From Lepidodermella squamata (lineage: Eukaryota > Gastrotricha), in contig JBLDXI010000030.1 of assembly GCA_047495785.1 (NCBI GenBank), positions 682,001 through 746,000 on the forward strand: a stretch of 64,000 nucleotides of DNA, written 5' to 3'. Made by a program: the position numbers and the translations under genes. Numbering within the stretch: position 1 is the stretch's first letter; each line of letters begins with the position of its first letter. A model generated the notes under the pieces. It was not told the DNA's origin, ran no database searches, and saw only the letters and a list, made by a program, of their open reading frames with translations. Shown here piece after piece: positions 44,501-55,927 of this stretch.

Positions 44501-45116
44501 AGCAGTAGACTCGTTTCTCTTTATCCTTGCTTTGGTCATCCATATCACATTTTAGAGTCTCCCGAACCATGTAGACAAAGCTGAACGCTTCTTTCATGGT
44601 GTCGATTGTAGCTAGTGTGTCGTTCTTCGCTTCGACTATAATCGATAACCAGCGCCATGTTGGAGAATGCCAAGATTCACATCGAAAAGGTGACTCTTCT
44701 GTCGTTGTAGTGGTCGTCAAATTTGGCGGTTTAGTGTTTGATTCCCGCTTCCATCGTGATGATTCCAGGGCACCTTTCTTCGGCCTAGCGTCGACTCGTC
44801 TCCCGTGCGTCCAATACAGATGGCTCGTCGCATTTCTGAAATCCCCGTGAATATCGTCATCGATGAAGTAACGACTTCCTTCTTCCAGAAATTGGCTTAT
44901 CAAGTCACCATTTGATAGGGCGAAGGTTATCCGGGTTAAACCACTCAGCCCTCCAGCAGCAGCGATTAAACCGAGGGTAAGGAAGAGCCACGGAACTTTG
45001 CCCATAGCGTAGCCATAGCAACCGAAGCACCATGCCACAAAATCTGGCAATATACGATAGGTAAAGGTAGGAAATTTCGGAAAACCGAAATTTTCTTCGC
45101 CTATTTTAGTTGACAT
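41504..45116 (-). CDS. Patched-related (sterol-sensing domain, RND-type) protein 3
   Basis: Four exons: 45116-44472, 44421-43845, 43795-43460, 43407-41504; 1153 residues. It is a diverged paralogue of Patched-related 1 and 2. It keeps CFGCYGYAMGKVPWLF at TM1, the sterol-sensing domain (AITFICVIIWCMIGAL onward) with GLDDMF, and the TM10 motif GATADYICHCIY with its Asp. The two introns that split the first ectodomain segment in copies 1 and 2 are absent here: exon 1 reads through SSRWKRE, the site of their first intron. The splice sites around the GLDDMF exon and before the second half (IIKWPNCFVLCC) are shared. The cytoplasmic tail is shorter and lacks the long Ser/Arg-rich extension. Likely lipid or sterol transporter. 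Confidence 0.87.
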
Positions 45117-45431
45117 TATAGTAACTGAGTAGCTAATGTAATAGGTGTAGGGTGCGCGTGGCTGGTGTTGTGAGGCTCGCCTCTCATCCCATGCGTGACC
45201 GGTAATTTAAACCCGGTAGTGCGAACGTGTGCACCCGGTCGGTGCTCATTCCCGGTAAACATGATGTAGCTATAGTATACTATGATAAACACGAGTGACA
45301 TTTCGGTAAATTTTATTGCACTGGGAACTCTATGGTAATACACGACCTTAGGTGTTAGCACAACACTGGATTATCATTGAATAGTTCATCAAATCACAGT
45401 GTTAATCAAGTTTTGATTTAATGACTAATAA
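45117..45431. other. Intergenic, nothing recognised
   Basis: A 315-bp gap: promoter side of Patched-related gene 3 and 3' side of the PEP-synthase-like gene. No exon or repeat seen. Confidence 0.4.
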
Positions 45432-48400
45432 TTATTCCGTTGATCGCTTCGATTGAACCTCAATTTGACCAGCGTGGCCGTTTATGTGGACCAAATCGCC
45501 TGTCCTGATCAAATCCGTAGCTTGTTTACAGCCAACAAGGCACGGTAGGCCGTATTCTCGAGCTACAACAGCTCCGTGGGAAATGAGGCCACCCAGCTCA
45601 GTGACTAGGCCAGAAATCATCGGGAAATAGGGCGTCCATCCAACATCAGTGTAGGGTACAATCAAAATGTCGCCAGGTTGGATTTGGTTGGCATCAGCTA
45701 AGCTTTTCACGACTCTAGCTGTACCTTCGATGCATCCATTTCCAACAGCCAAGCCTTTGATAACAAACTTCTCTCCATCATCCCGAGTTATAGGCCGTTC
45801 AGGTTTCAACTGTTAAAGTAGGGAAATAATTCTCAAAAATCAGGCAAAATTCCAATACATACCGGTTCCGGATTGCCGTTCTTAATCTCAGCGAATTGGA
45901 AGGTGCTGAATTTCGGGAACAGTTTCCTACGTCGAAGAGCTTTCGCAATAAGCTTCGGTGACCTCCTGACCAAAAGGGACTCCAACTCCTCAGGTGACAG
46001 GAAGAACAATAGGTCAGTATCAGGAAGATTGCCTCGCTCGGTTAGAATAACAGCCAAGCGGCGGTAGATGCGTCTGAGGTGGTCCATTTGCATGATGCTG
46101 TAAGATTTGGCCCATTCTCGGAGACCGACAGCCTCACGAGCTTTGGGCAGGAAATACTTGATGACCATGCGTTGAATGCCGTTCAAAGGAGTTTTTATAG
46201 ACTCCAAAGATTCTTCAATGCTCAGCATTTTCTTGTCACCGTGGATCGTCGTACCAGCGTTAGATGAAATCATAACCTTCAGGGCATCAACAACCTTTTC
46301 TGGCTCTTCAGCCCAAGACAGTTCACGCATATCAGACTGTAGAAATTCAGCGAAAATTAGAAGAGGATGGAAAGTCATCCCTAAAACTTACATCTCGGAC
46401 ACATCGATGGCCGTGTTTCTTGATGAATTTTTTGAACAGCTTGCCGTGTTCCTTCGACTCATCGGAAAGCAGCCACTTAGCAGCGTCCAAGCGTTCCATG
46501 GCCATGAATCCATCGGATGTTCCCTCATCGCTCTTGATCGATGCAGCGATAGCCTGCAGCTGAGTGGGAACATCGGCTGAATAGACGTCAGTGCAGGATG
46601 ACAGCAATGTTGCCATATCTTCGTAGATTCGTAGATCATCCCGAGTTATAGGCCGTTCAGGTTTCAACTGTTAAAGTAGGGAAATAATTCTCAAAAATCA
46701 GGCAAAATTCCAATACATACCGGTTCCGGATTGCCGTTCTTAATCTCAGCGAATTGGAAGGTGCTGAATTTCGGGAACAGTTTCCTACGTCGAAGAGCTT
46801 TCGCAATAAGCTTCGGTGACCTCCTGACCAAAAGGGACTCCAACTCCTCAGGTGACAGGAAGAACAATAGGTCAGTATCAGGAAGATTGCCTCGCTCGGT
46901 TAGAATAACAGCCAAGCGGCGGTAGATGCGTCTGAGGTGGTCCATTTGCATGATGCTGTAAGATTTGGCCCATTCTCGGAGACCGACAGCCTCACGAGCT
47001 TTGGGCAGGAAATACTTGATGACCATGCGTTGAATGCCGTTCAAAGGAGTTTTTATAGACTCCAAAGATTCTTCAATGCTCAGCATTTTCTTGTCACCGT
47101 GGATCGTCGTACCAGCGTTAGATGAAATCATAACCTTCAGGGCATCAACAACCTTTTCTGGCTCTTCAGCCCAAGACAGTTCACGCATATCAGACTGTAG
47201 AAATTCAGCGAAAATTAGAAGAGGATGGAAAGTCATCCCTAAAACTTACATCTCGGACACATCGATGGCCGTGTTTCTTGATGAATTTTTTGAACAGCTT
47301 GCCGTGTTCCTTCGACTCATCGGAAAGCAGCCACTTAGCAGCGTCCAAGCGTTCCATGGCCATGAATCCATCGGATGTTCCCTCATCGCTCTTGATCGAT
47401 GCAGCGATAGCCTGCAGCTGAGTGGGAACATCGGCTGAATAGACGTCAGTGCAGGATGACAGCAATGTTGCCATATCTTCGTAGATTTGCGGCCCCCAGT
47501 CTGTAGATTAAAATTAAAATTAATTTTCAATTTTAATAATTTAAATTAATTCAAATTGTTAATTAATTTAATTAATTTTGATTTGATTATCAATCAGGTA
47601 ATGAATTAAGTTAACTTTTTTAATTTTTATCACTTACTCAAAGTGCTATCAAGAGTGTTCATGATAATCATGGGGTACATAGTTGCGAGAGTTGACAGAC
47701 GGATGTGTTGTAGCCACGTCTCTCTCAGAAACGCCAATGACTCCTCAGCTTGCTTGAACAGCTCAACAGGGTCAGTCGTGGAAGGTATCATGAAGCTCTC
47801 AATCCGTTCAGTGAGGTCTTTCATGCCATTGTGAGGGAACAGCCGCTGCCTCCATGCGAACAAGGAGTCAACTTTCTGCCAGAACGGGCTGCTCATGTCG
47901 TTTTGCTCGATAAAATTCTCAAACGAGAATTCATTCGTTTTTCGCCCGAAAAGAGCCATGTCACCAGAAATTTTTCCGAACTCGTTCGTCATACCACTTC
48001 CGACCATCTGAGGAACAATAAATTTCGGTAAAGTATCAAAACTGAAGTAGGTATATTACCGTCCAATTGATGAAAACATGTTGACGGCTCACTGCCATTA
48101 ACCGCGTGATCTCGAATCTTTGCCGTGGTTTGATAAAAATGCTTCTCTGGTTACACTCCATCGCGTGTATCATCGATCGAAGCCAAACAACGCCGGCGAG
48201 CGGCGACAGAGCGCCAGGCATCATTTCTTGCACATTGGCTGTTGTTATCCATTCTTGGTCGCTGGCAACAGGCGTATCGAACTCCTGCAGCAATTCCCAT
48301 TCTTGCTCCATATCGGCGGTTGTAATCGGGCGAGCTTGCAGGATCAAGATATCAAACTCGCCATTTGGGTGCTTCTTAACAGCGAACTCAACATCTCGAC

Positions 48401-50929
48401 CTGAGCCGAAAATCTTTAAGAAACGTTAAATTGATGACTTTTCATTGAGGAACAAAGCCTACCCTTTCGATATATTGCCCAGCTTGGAAGAGTCTCTTGA
48501 TTTCTGCTTCGCTGAGGCAGCAGTGGTCATCTCGATCCAGCTCAACCGAGGAGAGGCTTTCCTCCTCCACCACGCCTTTTGCTTCATCCAATCGATATGC
48601 AGTGGCCTTCTCACCAAGGACATCATAAGCGATCCTAACCTCTTTACCTTCTGGGTCAACTTTGTAGACGCTGATCGTATCGGGCTGGACGTGGCCTGAA
48701 ACGACGCCCTCGCCAATACCAAAGCAGGCATTGATGACAGAACGAGCGGTCGAACCAGTATCAGGGTGTCTAGTGAATAGAACACCAGCGACATCCGCCT
48801 TGACAAGTTCTTGAACCAAAACAGCCATGGGCGAGTCCAATTTTGCGCACAATTGCCTTCGGTATTGAATAGCTCGGAATGCGAAGTGCGATGCCCAACA
48901 TTTTTTCAAAGACTTGAAAATTCGCTCCTCGCCACGTTCGCCGAGGAAAGTTTCCATTTGACCAGCCCCTGAAGCCTCAGTACCATCTTCCCCAACAGCG
49001 GATGAACGTACAGCTGTGAAGGCTGTTTGCCACTTGCCTTCGCCGAAAGTTGTCTTCATGTGATCGATGATCTCGTTTTTGAGGGATTCCGTTAGTTCGG
49101 ATGCGATAAAAGCTTCGTCGAGGATTTGACAAGCTTTTTCGAGGGCAGCGGTCAACTCAGCTGTTGTAGCTTCGTCGTTGCTGCGGCTCAATTGGTTTGC
49201 CAGGTCGAGGACTTCTTTCACATGATCAGCGAGATGCGGATGAGCCTTGATGTGGTTCTCGTAGGCAGCGACGGTGATAGCAAAGCCATCGGGAACCTTC
49301 ATAATTCCTGTTGAATCAGGGTGCTTCGAAGTTACAGCAACGATATCGGCTAACTTCGCAGCTTTGCCGCCAGTGAATGAACTGTGAAAAATAATTTAAG
49401 GATAATTTTATCTGAACTCACGATTAAAATCTTAGTTTTTATGGAAATTTCGAAAATTCAAGGGGTTCCCTGCAATTCTGAGGAAATTCCAGGAAATTTG
49501 AGAAGTATTGAAAGACTTGCAGAAAATTTAAAAAAATTCAACAATCCAAAACAAAAATTAGGAGAACCTGTTTCGACAGGCCGGATCGTTAAGCTGGATG
49601 CATTGCGGAACTTTTGATGGAAGCGATACAGCAGGAAGTTCGTTGATCAAAATTCGTTTATCAGCCAAGCCATCATGACTCGAGCTGATATTTTCGCCAA
49701 GATTGTTGATTTGAACAACTCCATAACCAGTCTGTTTCCCGTCGAATGTTACCTTGACCAGTTTCTCATGCCTTACCAGAGCAAACAGCTCTTCAGCTGT
49801 TCCCTGAAGGTGAGAACGCTGCGAACTGGTTACTTCGATGTCCAACTGGTGAATCCTGCCATCTAATTCAAAAAGTATTCAAAAATGCAATCCTTATTCT
49901 GAAATTCAACTTACGAGCAGCAATGTTGATCGAAAGCTGCTGAAGGTCGTTCGGCAAATGAGCCAGGTGGAAATCTGACCAGGTAACAGGGTACACATAA
50001 CCATTTTGGTAGGTGATATAACCGCTTAGATGGTGAGTAAGGTGATTCTTGTTGCTAACAGCTTTCAACGAAACGACAAGGCCATTCTCGAGACGCGTGA
50101 ATAAGGTAAAGAAACCCTGGCTGCCTCGAAGTTGAGCCGGGCCGGTTTTGAACGTTCTGATGCCATGCAGCGTCAATTCATGCCGTTCGTTACTAACCTC
50201 AACAACGCCACGAATTTCACCAGCTTGCTCCAAAACGACCTTTTCAGGCTTCAAAATCGAGAGAACTTTCGCGAATGAATCAGCCTCATTTGTAAGGCAG
50301 GTTGCTAGAAGTTTCGGGCAGTAATCAATCGAATGGTTAGCAGGGTCTGTTAGGGCTCGAAACCATAGCCTAACACTGACTTCTTCATAACTCGGCTCAG
50401 GTATATCAGACTCGACTTTCATCAAACCAGAGTAGAGAATACGATAGGTCCGAATAGGGTCTATTGCCCGTATCCTAATGCCACCAGCGGAGATGTAGCC
50501 TTTCTCCTCATCATCGCCCGTTGGAGTTTCGTCCACAGTCAAACGATCAGGCTCAGCGTGATGCGTGAGAACCCGCCCATCAGCCAGCTTGATTGTTAGC
50601 CCAACCTCGGCTATCGAGTTGAAATGCCGCTTCAAAAGGACGGTGACCACATTTCCATGCTTGTCATTTGCCGAGAAGCTCAACGAGTTTGCTTCACCTC
50701 GTTTCGGAGTTTTGCTAACGTTGTTCTGCTCGATTTCTTCATTAGCATGCTTGCGGCGGTGGTAAGCTTTGTAGGCCTTGTTCAGAGCTAGAATAATCGT
50801 CAGGATCGCGAACTGAACACTGCTCCATAGATCGGCTCGTTGTGAGTAGAGGCCCTTCAACTTCGGGACAGTTTTATCCCGGGTTAAATAAGCGAAAATC
50901 ACAATAGCTGAAATTAGAAGTAACACCAT
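45432..50929 (-). CDS. Membrane-anchored PEP synthase / rifampicin-phosphotransferase-like protein
   Basis: Ten exons: 50929-49915, 49862-49568, 49381-48463, 48413-48060, 48007-47638, 47500-47250, 47194-46721, 46667-46392, 46336-45863, 45809-45432; 1601 residues (1351 without the duplicated exons 8-9). An N-terminal hydrophobic anchor (MVLLLISAIVIFAYL) and an uncharacterised domain of about 400 residues precede a PPDK/PEP-synthase ATP-grasp domain: FTGGKAAKLAD, VRSSAVGEDGTEASGAG, VAGVLFTRHPDTG, ILQARPIT. The C-terminal swivelling domain has the phospho-histidine motif GGLISHGAVVARE. The PEP/pyruvate barrel of true PPDK is absent, as in rifampicin phosphotransferases. Related proteins of unknown substrate occur in nematodes and arthropods. 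Expected chemistry: ATP-driven transfer of phosphate through the His to a small acceptor. Exons 6-7 are repeated as 8-9. Confidence 0.85.
45777..47487. repeat. Perfect tandem duplication, 853-bp units
   Basis: 45777-46629 and 46635-47487 are identical as far as I can read them, with an offset of 858 bp and a 5-bp junction (46630-46634). The encoded exon-7 proteins are identical over all 158 residues. The junction reads TCGTAGATTCGTAGATCATC, that is, TCGTAGAT repeated, a templated filler. The unit runs from within the last exon to within exon 6 of the PEP-synthase-like gene and creates an in-frame fused exon (46667-46392). Confidence 0.95.
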
Positions 50930-51532
50930 AGTTTTTTACAAGAAATTTAATTATGTGACCACGACTAGCGTCTCTCGTTAGGTTACGCGACATCCTATCT
51001 AGTTGATAGGGAGCTTTATCTCGTTGACCCGCTATTTAAGATAACGTTTTAGAACGGCGCTATGGATGTTTCGCGATAACTGCGAGCGTGTCTGGGTTAA
51101 CTGGGCAAAAATGGTGTCCACATCATTAAGATCATCTGAGGTGAGAGATAAGCAGTGTAGAAGATGGACATTTTGCTGAAAGGGGGATATAGGTAAGGGT
51201 CCCCCTTATATCGCTCAAGTTTCCGCAGGGGCCAGGGAAAAAAACATAAGGGTCCCCCCTGTGGTCAGGCTTCGAGCCCGAAGCAGGGACAGTCCCCCCC
51301 GTCCCCCCTCCATCTTCGACACTGGAGATAAGTGAAATACATGAGAGACCTATCCTTCTCAATTCGGGGGGATAAAATAACGGAGCGGGACAATACTCGC
51401 TTATGATTGACAGGTGAAGAAAATCAAAGAAAGTCTTCTGCATTATTGATGCTATGATCAATAGTTCGAAACTGCCATACGCAAGAAAGGCGAATATGTA
51501 GTCATTCCTTCCTACTGTTTTCTTTGCAAGCG
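50930..51532. other. Divergent intergenic region
   Basis: Between the PEP-synthase-like gene (minus) and the first ion-channel gene (plus), so both promoters are here. A C/G-rich repeat lies at 51190-51310, with GGGTCCCCC occurring at about 51197 and 51249. No exon recognised. Confidence 0.4.
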
Positions 51533-52710
51533 ATGGCTTCGTTTTTCGGAGTGTTTTTCCTAATTGTCTTTAAACTGATTGAATTGTCGTTCCAGTTCAT
51601 GCCGAGCCAAACTAAAATCAGGCAATTGATGACTGAAGAATGCATGCTGCTAACAAAAGACAGACCAGTGGAGGATTTCAGCGATATGATTTACTTCGAG
51701 ATTTCTCTAACACTCAACAGTTTCCGAGAAATCAACGATGCATCTCAAACGTTCACGGTTGTTGGTGAATTTCTCGTCCAGTGGCGACATCCGTGTATCT
51801 ATTGGAAGAATTTACCTGACTACGAAGGCATTGGTTCGTTCCTACTCGACGCAAGAGATGCTTTTTACCCTCAAATAATTCATAAGAACGCCGAGGATGA
51901 GTTTTATATTTTCGACCGTCTCATAGGGCAAAGTCCAATTTTCATCTATCCAGACGGCTTGCAAATCGTCAGAGCCCTCTCTCCTTTTACTTCATCTTGC
52001 CAACTCAAGTAAGTCAATGCCCTGGTCGTTACGTATCTAAATTTGAGTGCAACAGCCTAAAGAAATTCCCGTTTGACGTTCAATTTTGTCGAATTGAGCT
52101 GCAGTCATTGCAAATCTCTAGATTTATCAATTTCAAACTAATCGGTCGGGGTATTGAGTTTTTAAATCGCGACGCCTTCATTACACCGGCCGATGTGTGG
52201 CAACTGGTCAATGCTAGCGCCAAAGTTCGATTGACAGACCCGAATCCACTGAAAAACACAAGCAATTCACTTGCGATTTTTTCGTTTCAATTCAAGAGAA
52301 AATCTGAATTCTACGTGATCAACCTATTTGTTCCGAACTTTTTCCTGATGATTCTCGTACTCAGTGTGGGATTTTTGCCGCCTAAACACCCAGATCGACC
52401 AGCCATATGCGCTACTATCGTGCTCGCTTTCTCAGTATCTCAGTCATATATCGCCGAGTCAATCCCGAAATCAGCCGAGATACCTTATATTGTCATTTTC
52501 ATGGCGATCCAACTCGCAGTGAGCGTTCTGTGTTCAATCTACACCTTGATTGCTTGTGAATTTGCTAAGCGTAAGAGTTTCACTGTGCCATCTCCTTTTT
52601 GGTCCGATTATCTAACTGTGATTCGACTGACTGATGTGATATTCTTTTCGGCTACAACTTTGGTTGTCTTAGTCATTTATGCACTAATTTTTATTTTATT
52701 GGTTACATGA
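51533..52710 (+). CDS. Cys-loop ligand-gated ion channel subunit 1
   Basis: Two exons, 51533-52008 and 52056-52710, phase-2 intron of 47 bp; 376 residues. Signal peptide at about 1-22, then MPSQTKIRQLM. The ligand-binding domain contains a canonical 13-residue Cys loop, CQLNLKKFPFDVQFC (C156-C170), assembled across the intron. Four TM segments follow: M1 after KRKSEFYVINLFVPNFF, M2 within PAICATIVLAFSVSQSY, M3, and M4 at the C-terminus. The M3-M4 cytoplasmic loop is only about 25 residues. There is no vicinal Cys pair in loop C and no PAR motif before M2, so neither an acetylcholine-type alpha subunit nor a typical anion channel can be claimed. Plasma-membrane pentameric channel subunit; ligand unknown. 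Paralogue of the gene at 60537-61761. Confidence 0.85.
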
Positions 52711-53906
52711 AACTGAAGCTGAAACGGACCGAATTGACACAACTTTATGCAACTAATTTTTACTTCAAGCAAACTTTCTTTTCTGAGCTCTCAACTTTGG
52801 TGTTTGTGCTCTAAAATAAAAAAAATGTAAAAAAAATGAAAAAAGTCCTTCTAACACAGCAAATTTCCCCTATGAAATGCCGTTGCAATGCCGAAAAAGA
52901 GCCGCCGGTCCACATAGAAAAGTATTACCTATGAAAAATCAATTTCCAACCTTCATTTACTGGCAGGGTGCGAATTACAGGGGTGCTGGGGTGTCGCGAC
53001 ACCTCTGCTCCGGGCCATAGGAAGGCTGAAAAATCCACGGGGGACCTTTGGTTTCTTTGGCTGGGTACTATAAAACACCTCAGCCACCGGATCCTACTTC
53101 GGTTACTGGGATGGTTACTGGACTGTTTACTGGGCTGCCATTCAAACATGACGTCGCAATGATCGCAGAGATCGATGGGGCAATCTATCGATTTTTACAG
53201 AGGTCTTTTGATAATGGTCGGTGGCTTTGCCACATGACTATAGCCGCTTCAAAAAAGCACTTTTTAACAGGTAGCTTCAAATTGCCACTATTGCCATCAG
53301 CTTGGAGCCAAATACAAAGTTTCCAAAGCAATATGAAAATATTCCGAGGATTTGCCAAATAATTCTGATTTAAATCGTGAATTCTAGAAAGATATCTGAA
53401 GGCACTCATTCAAAGGGAGTCTAGACTCAGTAGATGCTTGTTGAGTCAGGTTAAATTTTGAGTGATTCGAAATGATATCTTAAGATTAGAGCAAGAGCAG
53501 TCGTCATTTCACGGAAGAGAGGACATTTTAGGTTCCTAAATTAAAGCCTGGACAGCCGGCCTAATCAGTTGTGTGCAAGTAATCTACGATGTTCTATATT
53601 TCCTGTCATCCACACAAAAAACAACAGTGAGCCAGACTGCTGAATTGCGTAAATCTCGTGTTAGTCACACTTCGTTCATCGGCATGACCTCAAGCTAATT
53701 AATCTTATCAATCAACAAAGTTTTCAAGGTTAAAATAAATAGCAACGATCGACCACAGCGAAATCCGAATTGGAAAGCCTTATATTTTGATTAGTCAAGC
53801 CTGAAACTCTTCCTTATAAACCGGGAATAGCTATTACGCTCTTACCACTCGTTCCTTCAAGTGAGCCTTCATTGTAATAATTTAAGCTTCATAGAAGAAT
53901 CAAGAC
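52711..53906. other. Intergenic, nothing recognised
   Basis: About 1.2 kb without a supported gene. Short GGTTACTGG repeats occur at 53099-53135. Open frames on both strands at 52925-53409 have no domain, signal or paralogue. Confidence 0.4.
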
Positions 53907-54255
53907 ATGAAGGCCTTACCATGTTTACTCTTAATAACTCTCTGCTTCTTCGAGCACACTGAGGCCACAAATGTACCAACGATGAGCGAGAGTGAGTAGA
54001 ACTAAAGGCAAACAAGTTATCTCTACATTGCTAACTTCCATTTTTTAAACAGTCACCCGAGCTATGATGGCGAAAGACGATGTTACAATGCGGCAACTAT
54101 ACAAGAATCTGCGACGCAGCCACGACGAGTGTTCAATGGAGACTTGCATGCGAGTCTTTAACTCGGTACCGATTTGCCAGTCGCGCGGATCTTTCTACGT
54201 CTGGGCGAGAATGTTGGCGAAGCAGCTGGCTGTAGATTTGTCGAAATGCTCATAA
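53907..54255 (+). CDS. Small secreted cysteine-containing peptide
   Basis: Two exons, 53907-53991 and 54053-54255, phase-1 intron of 61 bp; 95 residues. Splicing joins a signal peptide, MKALPCLLLITLCFFEHTEA, to a basic mature part with four cysteines: CSMETCMRVFNSVPIC and a final SKCS. The donor AGTGAGT and acceptor TTTTTTAAACAG are good. I do not recognise the family. The size and cysteine count would fit a secreted signalling or defence peptide, but that is only a guess. It lies between two ion-channel genes on the same strand. Confidence 0.65.
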
Positions 54256-54763
54256 CTCGCCGGCAAGTTTGTTTATATACCCAGCGAGTACGGAGCGAGT
54301 ACGTTACGGTCCATTTGTGTGCTAACGCTTAAATTACACCTGTTCATTTCACACTTGACAAAGCTGAAAATCTAAGCTCTGTAAGAATACATGATACTTG
54401 CGTTTTGGAAGTTGTCTGAGTTTAATTATCGGCAAGCGATCGTAGGAAAAATGCATGTAAAATGCTTGAATTTTTCTATGAATTTCCCATAGCAATCGCT
54501 GGGAAATTCGAAATTGACTGAGGCGTGCCAAAGGAAGTTATTTATTGATTCGTCTCACACGACTCTTTGTTTAATGTTCGTGTACTTCGACGCATTGTTT
54601 GATCATCAATGCTGCTTCAATATATCGTGGAACCTTTCCACTTGACGAAAGCGCCTAACGGATGAGGAAATTGAAACACGCTGGTATCAATAATCCAAGC
54701 GCGTAAATTTCACATTTCTGTGGATTTTTCTGTCATATTCCCTATCCACTAAATATTGAGTGA
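54256..54763. other. Intergenic, nothing recognised
   Basis: A 508-bp gap; 3' side of the small peptide gene and promoter side of ion-channel gene 2. No repeat or exon seen. Confidence 0.4.
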
Positions 54764-55927
54764 ATGTCGAGGACAATTCGGGCTTTCCTTGCTGTTTTTA
54801 TCGCCAACCATGCATTGGCGGAGCCAGCAGGCAACGACAGCGTCTGGGACTTTGATCCGACCGCAACTATACTGAGCAACTGTAGGATTGGCGCGCATGT
54901 TAACACACCGCTCGAACTCGAGAAGAAAGTGATTCCTATTACGCTAGAGCTGCAAGCGAAGCGTCTTATCGATATCGACGACGTCGCTGAAACATTCTCT
55001 ATTTACGGCTCACTTTTCGTTAGATACAACTCAAAATGCATTGCCGATTTGTACAAGAATGTATCACGAAAAGGAAGCATCTCATGGCCGGCTGACATAA
55101 ATCAGCTGCAGAAGGAGGATCCTGGAAATTACTGGTTTCCAGATTTGTTACACGAAAATGCAATCGAAAACCCTGGGATGAATGACGAATATCATCGCTA
55201 TATCCGAATATCGCTTATCCCGGGCTCAGTTACGTTTGTTTTATCTGGAAAGTTTACGTCATATTGCGACCTGGACGTTACCTATTTCCCTTTCGACGTG
55301 CAAAAGTGCTCGATAGACTTTTATCTCGCCCAAGCCAACTCATACTCCACGATTTCCAATGCGTCCTTCGTTCGTGATGAGGGTACATTTTTGAGGGAGA
55401 ATTCAGGCTGGCATCACGAAAATTCGAACCGCCCTCCCTTGTTTAAAACAGTCAAATCAAGCGGAAATTCAGCGACGTTCACTATCGCTAGTTTTAAATT
55501 TGACTTCAAGCGGAAACCCGACTATTTCTTAACAAACCTATTCGCTCCGAGTATAGTTCTCAGTTCGTTGGTGCTGTCGTCATTCTTCATCCCGGCTGAT
55601 GCTCCGGATCGCCCGGCCTTCGCCTGCACTGTTATGCTGGCTATTTTCGTTGTTCAAGACAACGTCCAGGCTAATTTGCCCAAAACACCCAAACCAACGG
55701 TAGCTGGAATTTTCAGCTTGGCACAAGCTGTTATCGCAACTTTTTGCGTGCTATACGAAGCAATCATGTGCGGATTCCTCACAATGTTCCCAGAAATCGG
55801 CGGGGTAAAAATTGTTATTTTCGGTAAAAAGGTGGCTCGCTATGTGATTTTTGATATATTTATGTTACAATTAGCCTTCATTCTGTATTTATCCACAACT
55901 GTTACAGTATCCTTCATTCTAAACTAA
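54764..55927 (+). CDS. Cys-loop ligand-gated ion channel subunit 2 (single exon)
   Basis: An intronless 387-residue subunit. Signal peptide at 1-20. The Cys loop is CDLDVTYFPFDVQKC at 168-182, with exactly 13 residues between cysteines. M1 follows KRKPDYFLTNLFAPSIV; M2 lies in PAFACTVMLAIFVVQDN; M3 and M4 are present and separated by a short basic loop. Like its neighbours it has no vicinal cysteines and no PAR motif. It is clearly more distant from subunits 1 and 3 than they are from each other. Lack of introns could mean retroposition or simple intron loss. Probably a pentameric channel subunit with unknown ligand. Confidence 0.83.
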   Translation: MSRTIRAFLAVFIANHALAEPAGNDSVWDFDPTATILSNCRIGAHVNTPLELEKKVIPITLELQAKRLIDIDDVAETFSIYGSLFVRYNSKCIADLYKNVSRKGSISWPADINQLQKEDPGNYWFPDLLHENAIENPGMNDEYHRYIRISLIPGSVTFVLSGKFTSYCDLDVTYFPFDVQKCSIDFYLAQANSYSTISNASFVRDEGTFLRENSGWHHENSNRPPLFKTVKSSGNSATFTIASFKFDFKRKPDYFLTNLFAPSIVLSSLVLSSFFIPADAPDRPAFACTVMLAIFVVQDNVQANLPKTPKPTVAGIFSLAQAVIATFCVLYEAIMCGFLTMFPEIGGVKIVIFGKKVARYVIFDIFMLQLAFILYLSTTVTVSFILN

